In this document: in pieces, positions 49,733 through 62,934 of the stretch | Numbering within the stretch: position 1 is the stretch's first letter | How the letters are laid out: every line of letters starts with the position of its first letter | From: Gossypium raimondii | Lineage: Eukaryota; Streptophyta; Magnoliopsida; Malvales; Malvaceae | Assembly (NCBI RefSeq): GCF_025698545.1 | Contig: NC_068577.1 | Span: forward strand, 1,612,001-1,676,000 | Reading direction: 5' to 3' | DNA length: 64,000 bases | The notes under the pieces: generated by a model | Databases searched by the model: none | What the model saw: only the letters and a program-made list of their open reading frames with translations | Told to the model about the DNA's origin: nothing | Position numbers and translations under genes: made by a program

Positions 49733-52700
49733 TGTAATAGCCCGTTTTTTAGTGATGCCAAAAATGGTAGTTTCGGAACCTCATTTTTCAATAATCGAGT
49801 CTGTAAATATTATATAGTATATTATAGTTTTATATTGATTTTTGGTCCAGTGATTTTATTGAACGTATAGTTAATTAAGGTGCAACTAAATCATAAAAGT
49901 GGTAAAAGTTAATCACTATTAATTTTTATTTGTTAAAAGGACTAAATAACATTAAAACAAGGATCAAAGTGGCAATTAGGCCACCATAAATGGTAATGGA
50001 TGGTTATATGTTTATATTTTAGTGAATTATATGTTAAAATATTAATTAAATTATTAATATATGTTAAAAATAATTGAACAAAAAGGTTATCATTATCACT
50101 GAGTTTCTTGCCACCGAAATTACAAAAAAAAAAAAACCAAAAAAGTCATTTTTGAAGCTTCATCATTCGGACAAGCTTCTCATCTTTGCATGGTAAGTTA
50201 ATTAAGATGTTTTCTTTTAATTTTTATGTTTTTGAGATCCCGAGAGCTTGATTTAGCTAACCCGAGAATCAATTTGTAAAACTTTCAAAGTTTCCAAAAG
50301 TTTCCATTATTGAATCTTGAAGTTTTGGGTGTTAATTGGTTAGTTTTGAATCTTAGTTATGAAAAGGACGAATTTGTAAAGTGGAAATTGTTGATTTTCA
50401 GTGTAGGGGAAAAAGTGTAATACTTTGAAATTTTCATTAAATTTTTGTAATTATTGATATTATAGGGTTTTAGAAGGATGAAATTGAGATCGATTTTGAA
50501 ATCGAAGTTTAATTTTGAAAGTTATGGCAATTTCGATTTTAACGACTAAATTGAATCAAATGAAACACTTGAGGAAATATCTGATAAATGAAATTAAACG
50601 GGTACATAACTATATTAGGCTATAATTGATGTTTTGTAATGATAATTTAATTGAATTATTATATAGATCAAGATTTAAACCAATCGGAGTATAACCCTGG
50701 AAATTGGAAAATTACAAATTAGTCATTGACGCATTATCGGGTTTTTTTTTTGCCAAGTAAGTTCATATAGTGTAATTATGCTTTGATCCTTATGTATATC
50801 ATATTACGAATACATATATAAGTTTTAATGAACTTTGAATTGTTTGTAAATTAGTACTAAAAGGTGATATTGGGATTAAATTGCAAAGAAATAAACATGA
50901 ACTTACATGATGGAAATTTACCCTGATGAAACTTCATAAATGTATCATACACATGGTTACAAGTTGATTTCCAATGATTCTGAGATCCAGCATTTGTTGT
51001 GGACTCGAAGTGTAGCACCCCAAATTTCTTAATTTATTAAGTGTTAATTGTGTTAAGTAAATCGACCTAGTTCAGTGGTTAAGTGTTCTAATGGTGCGCT
51101 TGAGGTTTTGTGTTTGATTCTCTTCCCTTAAACTTTTTATTAATTTTGGCCCAAAATCTAGCTTGTGTCATGAGTTAAAATCACATTGTGCTCAAAGTGA
51201 AATATTTTGCTTCCTCCCTACTTTGTCGCCCAAGCTGTCAGAATGCTAGTAAAACTCAAAACCTGAGCAATCAAATTGTGATAAAAACTAAATTGGTTTT
51301 AAAATATAATTAGATTTTATTTTTAAATTTTTTTGGAATTATCCACTAAAATCTCTCCCTACTATTGTCCCTCTCTCCCCCTCATTCTCCACTTTTCACT
51401 TTTGTTTCACATTTGTTGCTGAGAACTTTTCTATGTTGTCTTTTCATTCTGTTGTTTTTTTCTTCTTTCAGTTTCGTATATTTTTTCTATTGGCAATCTC
51501 TTTTTCTTTCTTGTTTTCCCTTTTGTTGTTCACACCTACTGTTGTGTTTGTCGTTCAGATCTTGATTTTCCTTGTGCTGTCACTATTCTTCTTGTTTCGT
51601 TGTTGGTCATGCTTGAATAGAAGGTCCTAGTATAGTCTTTGTATCCTTTTGTAAGGAACATGTGGCGTATACCCCTCCTACGAATTGAGTTTTCGACAAT
51701 CTTCTCTTTAAGGAGCTTAGGCTATTGTTGTAATGCCAACATTTCTGAAGCAATCAGGTGTGTGTCCTAACCCTACATGACTTGTGTGTGTATGATGATA
51801 ACTGGATGTTTTTTGTTCCTTATTTGAAATCGTTCGATTGTGATCTATGTTTTTCTGACGGTGGTCGAATGTAAGTATTCTCAAACTGTGAAACTCAGTG
51901 TTAATTTTGACTATGCATGTGTTTCGGTTATGGCCGAACATGGGTAAGTGAGTTGGATGTCATGATCGAAGATGAGTATGTCCTAGTTTAAGTTAGTCGA
52001 ATGCATATGTGCCCCTAACTGTGTTGCTGAATGTGTTATTTGCCTATTTTTGTGTTGGCCAAATATGCCAATGAGCATTTTTCTAATATGTTAAACAGTG
52101 TATGCTACTAGCATGATTATGATATGTTATACTTGTACTTGAGCATGTCTAATTTGTGTATGCCTAGTTGTGTTATGCTATGTGCATGTGTATTTGGGTT
52201 GGGATATGTAAAATATAGAGGAAATTCTGGTAGACTACGATCTGTGAAATTGGTGGTTTAAACGCAAATCTGATTTTGGCAGTAATTTGTATTATCTATT
52301 CCTGGCGATAATTCCACTTTATATCTGGCAGTTTGTCTACATAATGTTTTGGTAACCTATGACCACAAATTTGGTGATTTGGTTGGATGGGATCCTAATA
52401 ACCCTGTCTGGTGTGTTGGATGGACGTAGATGGTGTGTAGCGGTTGAGGATAGGATCTATTCTGAATGATATTTTGCATTGCTAAGCATGCCATGCATAT
52501 GTTATCTAATCTGATATGTTATAATTTGTTCATTAATTTTACATCTGTTATACTATAGGGCTATGACACACATTGGTCTTTTAACTCACTCTATTATTTT
52601 ATTTTCTCAAGTAATCCTAAGGATTAAGATTGGGCAGCACTCGGGAGCTTTGGTTTAGATTCTTAAAATGAACTGGTTTTAAATAATTCTTTAAGTACGG

Positions 52701-53180
52701 GCTTTTGGACTGTGAGTTATCTTTATGGACTTCAATTTTGGTTTTGGACTTTGACACTTGGTTTAGTAGGTTAGTTTTAAACAAGAAGCATGATTTTTTT
52801 TATAATTAAAGAAAGTAACCGTTTAAAAAACATATTGGTAAGTCACTAATTTTTCGCTGCAAATTCAAAACACACAAATGAGTTTTCCAGAAAATATCTA
52901 AGCTAATAATATGGTTTCTAAATCAATTTGGCCGAATAATAACCAATGTTTTTGAAATTTTCTCGCTTAGGAGGTTTTCTGGAAGAAAAATAAAATGGGT
53001 TTCGCAAAAATATCTACACAAGATCAAACAAGGTTAAATAAGGCAAGCAAATCTAGTTTTTTGGGTGGTTGATGTAACCTCCAGGATTTGGTTATAATGT
53101 CTAGGCTAGGTTTGGGGTGTTACACGAAGATACATGTGACACAGGTTTAGCTTGAACAAGTAACCTGATGTCGTAACATT
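49733..53180. mobile_element. Gypsy-type LTR fragment split by a later solo LTR
   Basis: Starts TGTAATAGCCCG, then 'gtagtttcggaacctcattt' and 'tctgtaaatatt', parallel to the LTR fragment at 32910. The left part runs to 51010 and the right part resumes at 53125, ending in a 'tttagcttgaacaagtaacc' phrase matching 34205-34330. No intact right end is found, so it is truncated near 53180. Confidence 0.6.
51011..53124. mobile_element. Solo LTR, 2114 bp, inserted into the older LTR
   Basis: Starts TGTAGCACCCC, ends GGGGTGTTACA, and is flanked by cgaag on both sides (51006-51010 and 53125-53129), a perfect 5-bp target duplication. The two flanking parts join to give a continuous piece of the older LTR. 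No gag-pol is present. The 66-aa leucine/phenylalanine-rich frames near 51365-51630 are LTR sequence. Confidence 0.9.
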
Positions 53181-53188
53181 AATAATGA

Positions 53189-53700
53189 ACAGGTATCATG
53201 ACATTAGCAGTATATTACTCCAAGGATGCTTTTGGGCTTCAATGTCATGACAACATCCTTTTGGTTTCACGACATCATTCTCAAGCAACTTGACTTTTTC
53301 ATCTGTAGTGGTTGTGGCCTTGCTAGGCCACAGTTGCAGCCTTAGGAGTTGGTGTCATGACACCAACACCTTGGTGTCGTGACTTCACAGACAGTCCACT
53401 CAAATGTGCAATTTGGTGAAATCCAACTCCTTGGTTGAAGGCAAAGGCATCGGTGTCGTGACATCAACATCTTGGTGTCGCGACTTTGGCTCTAGTTTAG
53501 GCTCGTTCTCTCATTTTTCATATCAACCAAGTGCCTGAAACAAGTTTAACTCAAATATTAAGGTCCTAATGGCATAAACTTGTCATTTTATTCCAAAAAG
53601 CATAAAAACGCAATAAAAACTAAAATTAAGCATAAAAGCTAATAATCACAGAAAATTAATAAAATATGGTATAAATTACTTAGAAATAAGGTCATTAAGT
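53189..53700. mobile_element. Gypsy-type LTR remnant with GGTGTCATGACACC palindromes
   Basis: Contains a perfect 14-bp palindrome (53351-53364) and related forms 'ggtgtcgtgacatc' and 'ggtgtcgcgac' near 53450-53484. They are separated by a repeated 'caacatcttggtgtcg' phrase. A similar design, with TATCGCGATA, occurs at 63219-63370. The remnant probably belongs to a Gypsy LTR family known to me from cotton by its palindromes, which is inference. Confidence 0.5.
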
Positions 53701-54053
53701 GTTTAAAGAATTTAATTTGACTTATATAAATACGACAGATCACAAATATATCCCAAGATCTAGTGACTATCCAAAATTGCGAATAAAACCCTTTGGTAGT
53801 GGTAAATACCAATTTGTTGCATTCTTTCTCAAATTCATAGAAAAGGATTTGAATTTAAGAGCATTTGTAGCCCCCAAACAAATCCATATTGTCACTATGT
53901 TACATAAGATGTTTAGACAAATCCTTATCTTCTTCATAAGTTTCTTTTGGGAGCTTGAAATTTTATGGCAAGTTTTCAACAACTATTTCAAAGGTCAAAG
54001 GATTGTTAGAGCAAGAGACCATATCTATGTCATTCGCATTTTGCCTAAGAGCA

Positions 54054-54126
<73 letters not shown>

Positions 54127-54711
54127 AAAGGCTTCTACTCCATCATGTCAAGCCCCAAGCTGATGTTAGGGAAAGGTCATGTATAGTTGGTAACCTTGAT
54201 GTATGTTCCTTTTTTATCTATGAACATTCAAAAAAGTTACTTTGTTATTAAGTTGTCGCTGAGCTTGAAGGGTTGGTTGGCCCCAAGCTCTTTAATTATC
54301 TCTGGATTCTAGCAGAGCTATTTTTGGTGCTATTTATATTATTGGTCATAGCGGAGTTGTAGTTGTTTCATCTATTATCTCAACATTCTCATTTGTAACT
54401 AGAATTAGGGTTGGAGTTGGGATTTTGGGCAGTTTGATCTTCAAGGGTGGGGAATGATCATATGCTAGGTAGTGGGGGAAACACATGCTAATTTGGGTAA
54501 ATATTGTAATAACTTGGTTGTTGAGTTGATTACTCTTGATAATTATTATCATATGGGTCATTATAAAGTTTGTAAATGCATGTGTTTTGTTGAAAGAATG
54601 TGCTTTGACCAGTTTGGGAGCTTTTAATGGAGGGATTGTTGATGGTATCTTAATTCTCAAGGATGTTCTCATCAAGATGAGTCACGTTGTCTAGGCTCAT
54701 TACACCAAATG
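53701..54711. other. Unassigned intergenic DNA
   Basis: The 154-aa plus frame at 53699-54163 runs into a (AT)n tract and shows no domain. I do not call it a gene. The rest, to 54711, has no recognised feature. Confidence 0.5.
54060..54124. repeat. (AT)n microsatellite, about 65 bp
   Basis: Uninterrupted AT dinucleotides. Likely length-variable. Confidence 0.95.
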
Positions 54712-55090
54712 ATTGATACAAGGAATGTGATAAGAGGGAGGTGACGATTCATATGGTGGCAAAAGACCATTTAAAGAGTTAAGCTAGATAAGGAAATTTG
54801 AACGAAGTTTTTTCTAGGTATGAGAGTCATATCCCTTGATCAAGGAAAATAAGGGTATATGTATTGGAGGTTTAGCTATTAGCCACCTCTAGCTCTTTAT
54901 ATGTGTCTAAGAGCAATCTTGTCTAGGTAAGTAAAGTAGGGAGCAAGATAGTTTTCTATCTAGGTGGCGATTAGATTTAATGGGTCTAATGACCAAGTGG
55001 CAATTAAACTCGAATAAATTTGATAAAATTCCACACGTTGGCCATGTTGGAAGGAGATTTGACCACATGACTTAGCAAAATGTGAGAGAT
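54712..55090. repeat. Duplicated block 2 (partner of 48742-49110)
   Basis: Same orientation as the block 6 kb upstream, moderately diverged. The two blocks bracket the Gypsy RNase H fragment and the nested LTRs, so they may be LTRs or other ends of one old, heavily disrupted element. No TG...CA ends are found. Confidence 0.6.
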
Positions 55091-57109
55091 AATGCTAAAC
55101 CATAAGTGAGCAAAATCTTTTTGTGGTGATAATTAAGTGTTAATTGGATTAAATATGTCGATGTTTAGTTTGAATCCTAAATCAATGTAGGGATATATTT
55201 CTCTCTTAAATCTGGTTGCCGACATCTTTTCTTTCTTTTTGTAGTCCTTTAAGGAATAAAAAAGCTAAAGTGAAGACCAATGATAAAGGCATGTTACACA
55301 AAGTATTTATACATAACTTTATTATGGGTATGATATGTAAGGTATAACATCCCCTATTCATGAATTGAATGCGATAGCCACTATTATCCAAGATTAATCA
55401 TATCTTAGGCCTAATTTGGACTAACCAAATGATAAATAGGAATTTTATATTTAAATTTAGTAAATCATAGGGATGTTGTTCAACGGGTTCAAATTTGGAT
55501 AAATTAAAATAATTGCTCTAGCTGTGTAGGTTTTGTTCGATTCTTTTAAAATGAGTCTAGTGTTATTCAGTTTTTCGTCTTTTGTATGTTGTATTTGTTG
55601 AATTTTATATTATAATTGATCAAATATTTATACATATATTAAATTTATATCTATAACCGTGCAATATATTTGGCATAATTATATATTTAGCCTATTTTTT
55701 ATTTTCCCTAAACTTTTCAAATTTCGTGAAATTGTTACTTGCAGAAAAAAGATAACTAAAGTGTTACAATTTTAACAATGTTGGTGCGATAAGTACTCAC
55801 GTACAAGTCTATGTGTACTTCACCGCTAGTGTGTATAGTCTCTCTTTTGTTTTTTAATCTTACGGACATTTTTTTTTAAATTTTAATAATTTTATACATT
55901 TAAAAAAATATATCTTTTATAAATTACACAATAACTACTACACGAAATGACAAGTCGTGTTATTAAAATTTTAACAATTTAGTTAGCTTTTCATCCGTAA
56001 AATAACTATTTAGTTAAATTTGAAATTTTGAGGACTAAAATGATCTAAAATTGAAATTATATGATCAAGTGGCAAAATGGATAAATATTAGGAGTTATAT
56101 TTATTATTATTCCTATATATTTTAAGTTTTAATGAAATTTGTTAAGAAAAAGTTTATAAAGATGATTGTGAATTGAACCCTACCCTTTCTTCCCTTAAAA
56201 ACATGTACAAAATCTTACCCAACGTTTATCAGTTGTTTACTTTTTTTTTTTTTGTATAGGACATTGCTAACCTCCTTAATACATATTACAAAATAAATAG
56301 AGAAATTGCCTAATAAAATCTAAGTAAATATATAAAAATAATATGAGCGACTATAAAATGGACTTAAGCTAGTCATTTACAAATATGAATAGGCTTGGAA
56401 AAAATTTTAGATCCAAATTGACCCATATCATGCCTCACGATCTTTTATAAATGTGTCAATACCATGTTTAAATTCAATCTAAACTTATCTCGACCCATGA
56501 ACGCCTCTACTAAATAATCAGCCACATATTTTTTTTTTAAATGTTACATACCTTAAACGTATGTATCACATGGTAATCTCTCATAAAATCTAAAAACTTT
56601 TATAATATAACATAAATTTTCATATATATACATATATATATGTTTTATACATGCTTTTGTAGAACAAGTCATGATAAGTCTATACCATACATTATTTTTG
56701 GACCAATTGTACCTTCTTTGTCCCAAGAAAAAAAGATGGAAAGTACAATCCACAACCGCATGCTTCAAACAAGAGAAAGCGAGAGTGAAAGATGAATATC
56801 ATGGCATGGGAAAGCTGGTGGAATTCAACTTTAATGACATATGGTAACAGTGATGTACTATACCCCCAAAATAAGAAGACTAATAAAAATTAGGAAACAT
56901 TGCTATTGAAACTGAAAACCTAAGAAACATATTTCAAGACTATGTCCCTATCATCCCATCAAAGAAACTTGTGGTCCAATGTCTCCATCCCATTGACAAA
57001 TACTTCTCTTCTTCCTTTTTTCAAAAACTAATTATAGCTATGGTTTATCTTTAATTTCTCTCCTTTCTTCCCCGAAATGGACCATTAATCAACCCCAAGC
57101 TTTCACACT
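55091..57109. other. AT-rich intergenic DNA
   Basis: No gene is supported. Positions 56330-56500 share text with the dispersed repeat at 7960-8330 (around 'gtcatttacaaatatgaata'). Confidence 0.5.
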
Positions 57110-57935
57110 TTGTTGATGTTGGACTAGGCTTTAAGATATTGTTAGGATCGGGACTGTTTAACAATGTTTGTTCAGTGACTTGATCAATTATGTTACAAGA
57201 TAACTTGGGTTTTTTAATGTGTTGGCTTTTTTTACGTGGACCTTCTTTTATAGTAAATGGATCTCATGGAAAGCCTCATTCTTGTTCTCAAAAAACGAAA
57301 TTATTAACAAGAGCATTATGTGAAGAGGTTGCATTTATGAAAAAAGTTGAATTTGACTTGGATTAAAGAGAGGACTTTCCTCTCCTCAAAGACGTCGTGG
57401 ATGGCTATTTTCAAGAAGTGTTTTTTTGATTGACTTATGACTTCCCTGATTAAATACGATAAAGTCAAGTTTATCTTAATTACTTGGTACTTATCACTAC
57501 TACCAATGATGCTTATAAACAGGCAGTACATTGTACTTTTGAAGGTATTTATTTTTATTTGGGTAAAGAGTTTCAAATAATTATTTTGGCTAATTTTTCT
57601 CTCAATTGTAGGCATTATTTTTGAGTAAATTTAAACTTTTGTAAGTGAGGTTTGAGTGAGTGGTTGTAATTAGTTTGGACTAACTATTGAGGGTGCAAAT
57701 ACATTTGGTAGAAAGGTAGTTTGGGCTTACACCAATAAGTGGTTGGATCAATTGAGGAATAAGAGACCATTCATTAAGCAAGGCTCCGTAAAGTAGGAAT
57801 GTTTCCGAACTATATAAACAAACAAATGTGTGCAGATCTCTCTCTACTTTTGCTATTTATGTTTCTGTTTTATTGTTTGTTCAATTTTGTGATTGAACAC
57901 GATATCAAAGAGTAAAGTGATATTCACCGCAAACT
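57110..57935 (+). mobile_element. Possible Copia LTR end with primer-binding site
   Basis: Near 57820-57915 the sequence 'tatataaacaaac', a pyrimidine-rich stretch, 'tgtgattgaaca' and then 'cgatatcaaagag' resembles an LTR 3' end followed by a degraded Met-tRNA primer-binding site (tggtatcagagc in intact elements). The 5' start is unclear; 'tgttgatgttggacta' at about 57111 is one candidate. Frames at 57939-58371 could be gag debris, but I recognise no motif. Confidence 0.35.
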
Positions 57936-58808
57936 AACATGTTTTTCATATACTCTTTTAAAGAAGATGAATTTGGCTTGAAAGTTAGATGTTGTTGCAA
58001 GATGAACATAAGTTTTGAAGGGATTGTAGTTTGTACTTCAAGGATTTTTTTTATACGCAAGTTAATAATAGTGTTCTTACCCTTTAAGACTTTTTATGGA
58101 CTTGGGTTCGAATCTCACCAAAGTCAAAATGATAAAATACTTCTTTAGTGGACCTTACACGCACTCGATAAACTCTATGGGGTTTAAGGTAACCCTTTTG
58201 GGATTTTCTAAGAGTTGGGAGACAAAATTGTGGGAGCATAAACACTTCGAGTACAATACCTCATCTGTTCAAAGTAAAGCTAGTTGCTCAGAGGACGACA
58301 CTTCAAAGGCTTCTTCCATTAAAAGAGTCGGTTCCCCTTCAACAGGTATTTATATATGGTCTCTAGGGTAGTAGAAGTTGTTCATTGGTCTGTCGTCTAA
58401 TTATGTTAGCGTGTTGTTCTGCCTAGTGATTAATTTCTTGGCCTTGCGTTCTTGGTTAGTCATGGTCCTTCCTAACAATGCAATTGATCATCATAGGCAG
58501 CTACTTGTTGTCTCAAGTGGCTGATTTGCTTATTGCCAACTAAACAAACTGGGTGCTTTGAGCTTTGTAGACTTAACTTTCTTTGAGTTGTAACCTACTT
58601 CAGTATTGAACTGCGTCCTTATTTATAAGTTGGTATAACAGACTTCAATTCCTGGTTTAAAACTATAAGTTAAAACTTCATTTCCTTGGAATTGGGATAG
58701 AATATAACAAAGCTAGTAGAACAATTAAGTATTGCTTGATTATAAATATGATTTTCATTAACTAAGTGTTTATAGCTACTGGTTACAATTTACCATTCAA
58801 CAAAATAT
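57936..58808. other. Unassigned DNA after the possible Copia primer-binding site
   Basis: Two overlapping plus frames (57939-58148 and 58096-58371) show no recognisable domain. The rest is non-repetitive and anonymous. Confidence 0.4.
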
Positions 58809-59876
58809 TTAGGGTTTTTTGGTAAAATAAGCCTTAGAACTTTTTCAAAAAAAATTTAATTAAGCCCTTCAAATTTTTTTGCACTCAATTAAGTCCTTAA
58901 ACTGACAATTGGACCAACGAGACCATTTAACCCATGTTGATCGTTAGAAATTAACGGCAACTCCAATGTGGCTACTAACAGACGCCATGTCAATGCTGTC
59001 ACATCAGTAAAAATAAAAAAATTATTTTTAAAATAAGTACACAATGAATCTAGACAAATGATTATTCAAGTTCATTTGAATCTAGACAACCATTTATCCA
59101 AATACATTTCCAAATTACAAAAAAAATAAGATTATGAAAATCATTAAATTATAAATTTAAAAATATTTAAAATTAATTAAAATTCATGAAATTTATAATA
59201 AAAAAAATTTATAAGCGAACATCAACAACTTATATCATAAAATTAAATTTAGCAATTTTTGTTTGTTATAATTTTTCTCTCATTTTTCAATTTGTGCAAG
59301 TTATATTAGTCAAATAATTTAATCAAAAAGTGAAAACTAAACTAATGTTTATAAAATTTATATTTTAATTAATTTCTAATATTTTTTATAAATTATTTTT
59401 ATAAATTTGTTATGGTTTTAATAAATTGTTTTTATAAATTTCATAAAATTTTATGGTTTTAATTAATTTCTAATCATTTTATAAATTTTAACAAATATTA
59501 ATATTTTTAATATTTTTTATAAATTTTATTTTTATGTTTTTTATAATTCCAAAATGCATCTAGATAAAATGGTATCTAGATTCAACTAAACTTTGAACAA
59601 ATATTTACCTAGGTTCATTGGTTTACTTATTCTTAAAATAATTTTAAATTATTTTTTTTGGTGACGTGGCTCTATCACATCAACAAACAATGTTAGCGTG
59701 TCACCTTTTAATGGTCACATCAATATTGTCTTTAGTTTCTAATAGTCAACATTGATCAAAGGGCCTCATTAGTCAAAATTATCAATTCAAGTGTTCAATG
59801 TTGCAAAAAGTTTAAATGTGTTTAATTAATTTTTCGTGAAAAAGTTCGAGGGCTCATTTTACCAATAAGCCAAATG
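58809..59876. mobile_element. Long-inverted-repeat DNA element, about 1.07 kb
   Basis: The left end 'gttttttggtaaaataagcc' followed by 'aactttttc' is matched in inverse by 'gaaaaagttcgagggctc' and 'attttaccaataagcc' on the right. Further in, the left 'aattaacggcaactccaatg', 'atgtcaatgctgtcacatca' and 'gaatctagac' blocks have inverse counterparts around 59570-59760. The arms are about 250 bp each with an AT-rich centre and no coding frame. A Mutator-like class fits long arms, but no clean target duplication is seen. Confidence 0.65.
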
Positions 59877-62800
59877 TTGCAAAAAGTTCAGAGAGGCTTA
59901 ATTGAATTTTCTTAAAAAAATTTCGAGGGCTTAACTAAAGCTTAACCAATCCGCCTTGGCCTCGACTTTTAAGGAAAAAATTTTGCCTGACCCGAAAGTT
60001 AATAGAATATCTGACTTCGAACTGAATTTAATTTAATTGTTTTATTTTTATTTTAAAGCAAATAAGATTATATTTTTTAATTGTTTATTTTTATTTTGAA
60101 ACAAATAAGATTATTTTTTGAGTTTAGACTTAAATCTTAATATAATTATATATTTATTTATTGAAAGAAAAAACTTAATATATATTATGGGCATTATTGT
60201 AAATATTTTCGGGTGGGGCAGGGCGGATTTACCTCAAACCTGGCTCAATCTAACTATTTTTCTAATTCCACAAGCCCTGACCTGCCCTAAACCCAAATTT
60301 ACAGAAAAAAATATGACCCTAATAGACCAGGTCAGGTTAGAACCAGTCAAATTCGAGCTTTTTTTTTTGCCATCCCTACTATGTGATATTTTTCTATTAA
60401 CAATTTTTTACATATATTTATTGTTATAACATGCATCAAAAATAGGATATTTTTAATTAGTAATAGAAACTATAATATTTTTAAAGTCTTATTGAATGGA
60501 GGTTGTAAGTATGATGGTTGGTGGTTCGAATCCCTACAGGCGCATTCTCCATGATTAATATTATGCATAACAGTAACACCTCTTCGATGATCTTGCAAGT
60601 ACCTATCTCCACTAACCAAGGTGTCCCCCTTCATGAACCATAAAGAAGCTTTCTGCGAAGGTCGGATACAAAACCTCAAGACGGGAACAATATACCTTCG
60701 ATTAAGGGGTTCATCGGCTCCCAAATATACAACACTTCGAAGACTTCTCCTAAGTTCAAAGATGATTTTCCATATTCGAAGAGGTATACAATCAAAGAAC
60801 AATGTTTTAACCATAGTTGATTTGGGCAATAACTTGAAGATAATGCTGACTGAAACTGGATTCCAACTTTAGTATCTTAAAACTAAATGTAGGAGAGTAA
60901 AGTTGCAACAATTGAGTGAATAGTTGGGATTAAATCATAGCTTGCACAGCGAATTATACAATTAAACAAGTATACAATGATACAACTATGAATTGATATT
61001 TAATTATTTATTTTAATTTTTGCTAAGTCATATCGTCAAATCAAAGTTCCAAAAATCAAATAGATGTCACATTAGCTAACTACCTGTGAAATATTTTCTT
61101 GGGTTTTTTAAGAGAAGGCAAAGGCCAAGGAGAGTTGTTGAATTATGGACTTACTTGAGTTAGGGTTGGTGAAAACTCCTATCATGCTTCAAGTAATCAT
61201 TAATGGTTCCAAAACTATCGTTAGTTATAGTGAAATTTGTCTCAAATCAATTTTAATTATCCAACTTTCACATCTATGATGAAATAACAATCTCTAACTT
61301 TTCCTGTTAATATTGTTGATACATTAGATCAATAGATGTAGAGATCGAGGAGATTCAAAGAAGAAAAAGCATATCCTTCCTCTCTTTTTGAATGTCTGTA
61401 GAATTTTATTATATGGAGTCAGATTCGAATCGAGTTATTTTATTATAATTATAATATATATATAGCTTACAATGTTATGCACTTGTGACGCATATTATAT
61501 GTATGCAATTAAATTAAATCTCAATTTTAAGATTTATAATTTGGTATTATATCTCAATTTGATATTTTACATTGGAAATTGGTTTTATAAAAAGATGCTT
61601 AATGGGTATTAAGAATTAAAGGTGTCATACACTTACATTTGTGACTAAATTGTTATTGGATTTTGTGTTTTAATATGTTTAATTTAATATGAAATATTAT
61701 CATGTTTAAAATAAATGGTAGGTGAATAAGAAATTGTTCTCATAATGTTTTAATAGAAAAATCTCAAACCCCAACTATAAATTTGTCTTGTGATTTGAGG
61801 TATGAGCTATGAACTTTATATTTTAGTATGTGTAATTTAACATGGAGTTTTCTAAGAGTGGGTTCAATTAGGTTCAATAGATTTTTATAACTGTTTGTTT
61901 AGCCTAGAGTTAGAAAGACTTACATTTACGCTATGTGTCCTTAGTTCTCATAATTTGAGCCTCGAACAACTTCTTCTTGATGAGCTTTATTGTGGAAACC
62001 TTGAGCCTAAAACAAGTAAAAAACCGAACCTTCCCTGCCCCAGTTCGTAAATGCACTATGAAATGGACATCGAGCCATGGATATTGAGGGCTAGGTAGAA
62101 AATTTATGGTGGTTTCATTGTATACTTTAGAGAAAAAGAAGAGAGAGTATGATATGGTATGTATAGACCCTTGCTAAGAAATCGAAAAAGAAAATTGTGT
62201 GAATAAAAGCAAAGTGAGGGTTAAAAGTAAAGTGAGTGAAACAAAATCACGATTAGCATTAAAAGCATTGTGAGTGAAAGAGTGCAAAGAATTAAAAAAA
62301 TGACTCAAATGAAAAATCTGTTGAGAATCTCAAAAGAAATCTTTCAATTCATAATGTATCAATACTTGCTAGCTTGTTATACGTACCAATATCAAACACT
62401 ATCTCTTAAATTTTTGGAGAGATAAGGAAGGCGAGAAAAAAAGAAATAAGGAAGTGAGCTTCATGATGAAATTGGGGGCGAATAGGGAAAAATGTCGTGT
62501 GTTTCACTATTTCTAGTGTTTGAAACCATTTTGAACTACTTTTTTGTTTTAAATCTGAACCGTCCTAAGCCTCGAAATGTTAAAAGCCTAGAAGACCTGA
62601 GCGACCCGAACATTTCACATGCACAATCCTCTTGACTTGCTTATGTTTTCTCTGATCAACATCTTTGATTTCACTGTATGTGTCTATAATGTATCTATAT
62701 ATTTCATTTTGATGGATAACACGATTGTACATATTTTCATTTGAATTGTCTCTAGATTTGTTAGCCTTTTAACCTGTTGAACTAAATTTGTTTGCTTTAA

Positions 62801-62934
62801 GAATATCCGAATTAGCTAAATATCATTCTTAGGTTGCATGTAAGATAGTCTTTATACAAATTCAATATTTAATGACCATGTTGCATTTTGCTCAATTTAT
62901 TCCAAGGGTCATCTCTTGCATGTTTTGTGGGTTT
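59877..62934. other. Intergenic DNA with transposon debris
   Basis: Positions 59880-59960 repeat a fragment of the preceding element's right arm. Positions 60215-60400 end in 'tttttttgccatcccta', the reversed end of a common hAT-type MITE. Positions 60490-60545 hold 'ggttcgaatccc', a Pol III B-box-like motif. The 119-aa minus frame at 60470-60829 has no recognisable domain. Nothing further is supported up to 62934. Confidence 0.45.

Noticed and set aside
53699..54163. 154-aa frame ending in an Ile/Tyr run
   Set aside because: It runs through the (AT)n tract, shows no domain and is surrounded by transposon debris.
57939..58371. Two overlapping frames after the possible Copia primer-binding site
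   Set aside because: No gag or pol motif is recognised, so they are not called as genes.
60470..60829. 119-aa frame on the minus strand and a B-box-like 'ggttcgaatccc'
   Set aside because: No domain and no second copy are visible. The B-box-like site alone does not establish a tRNA or SINE.
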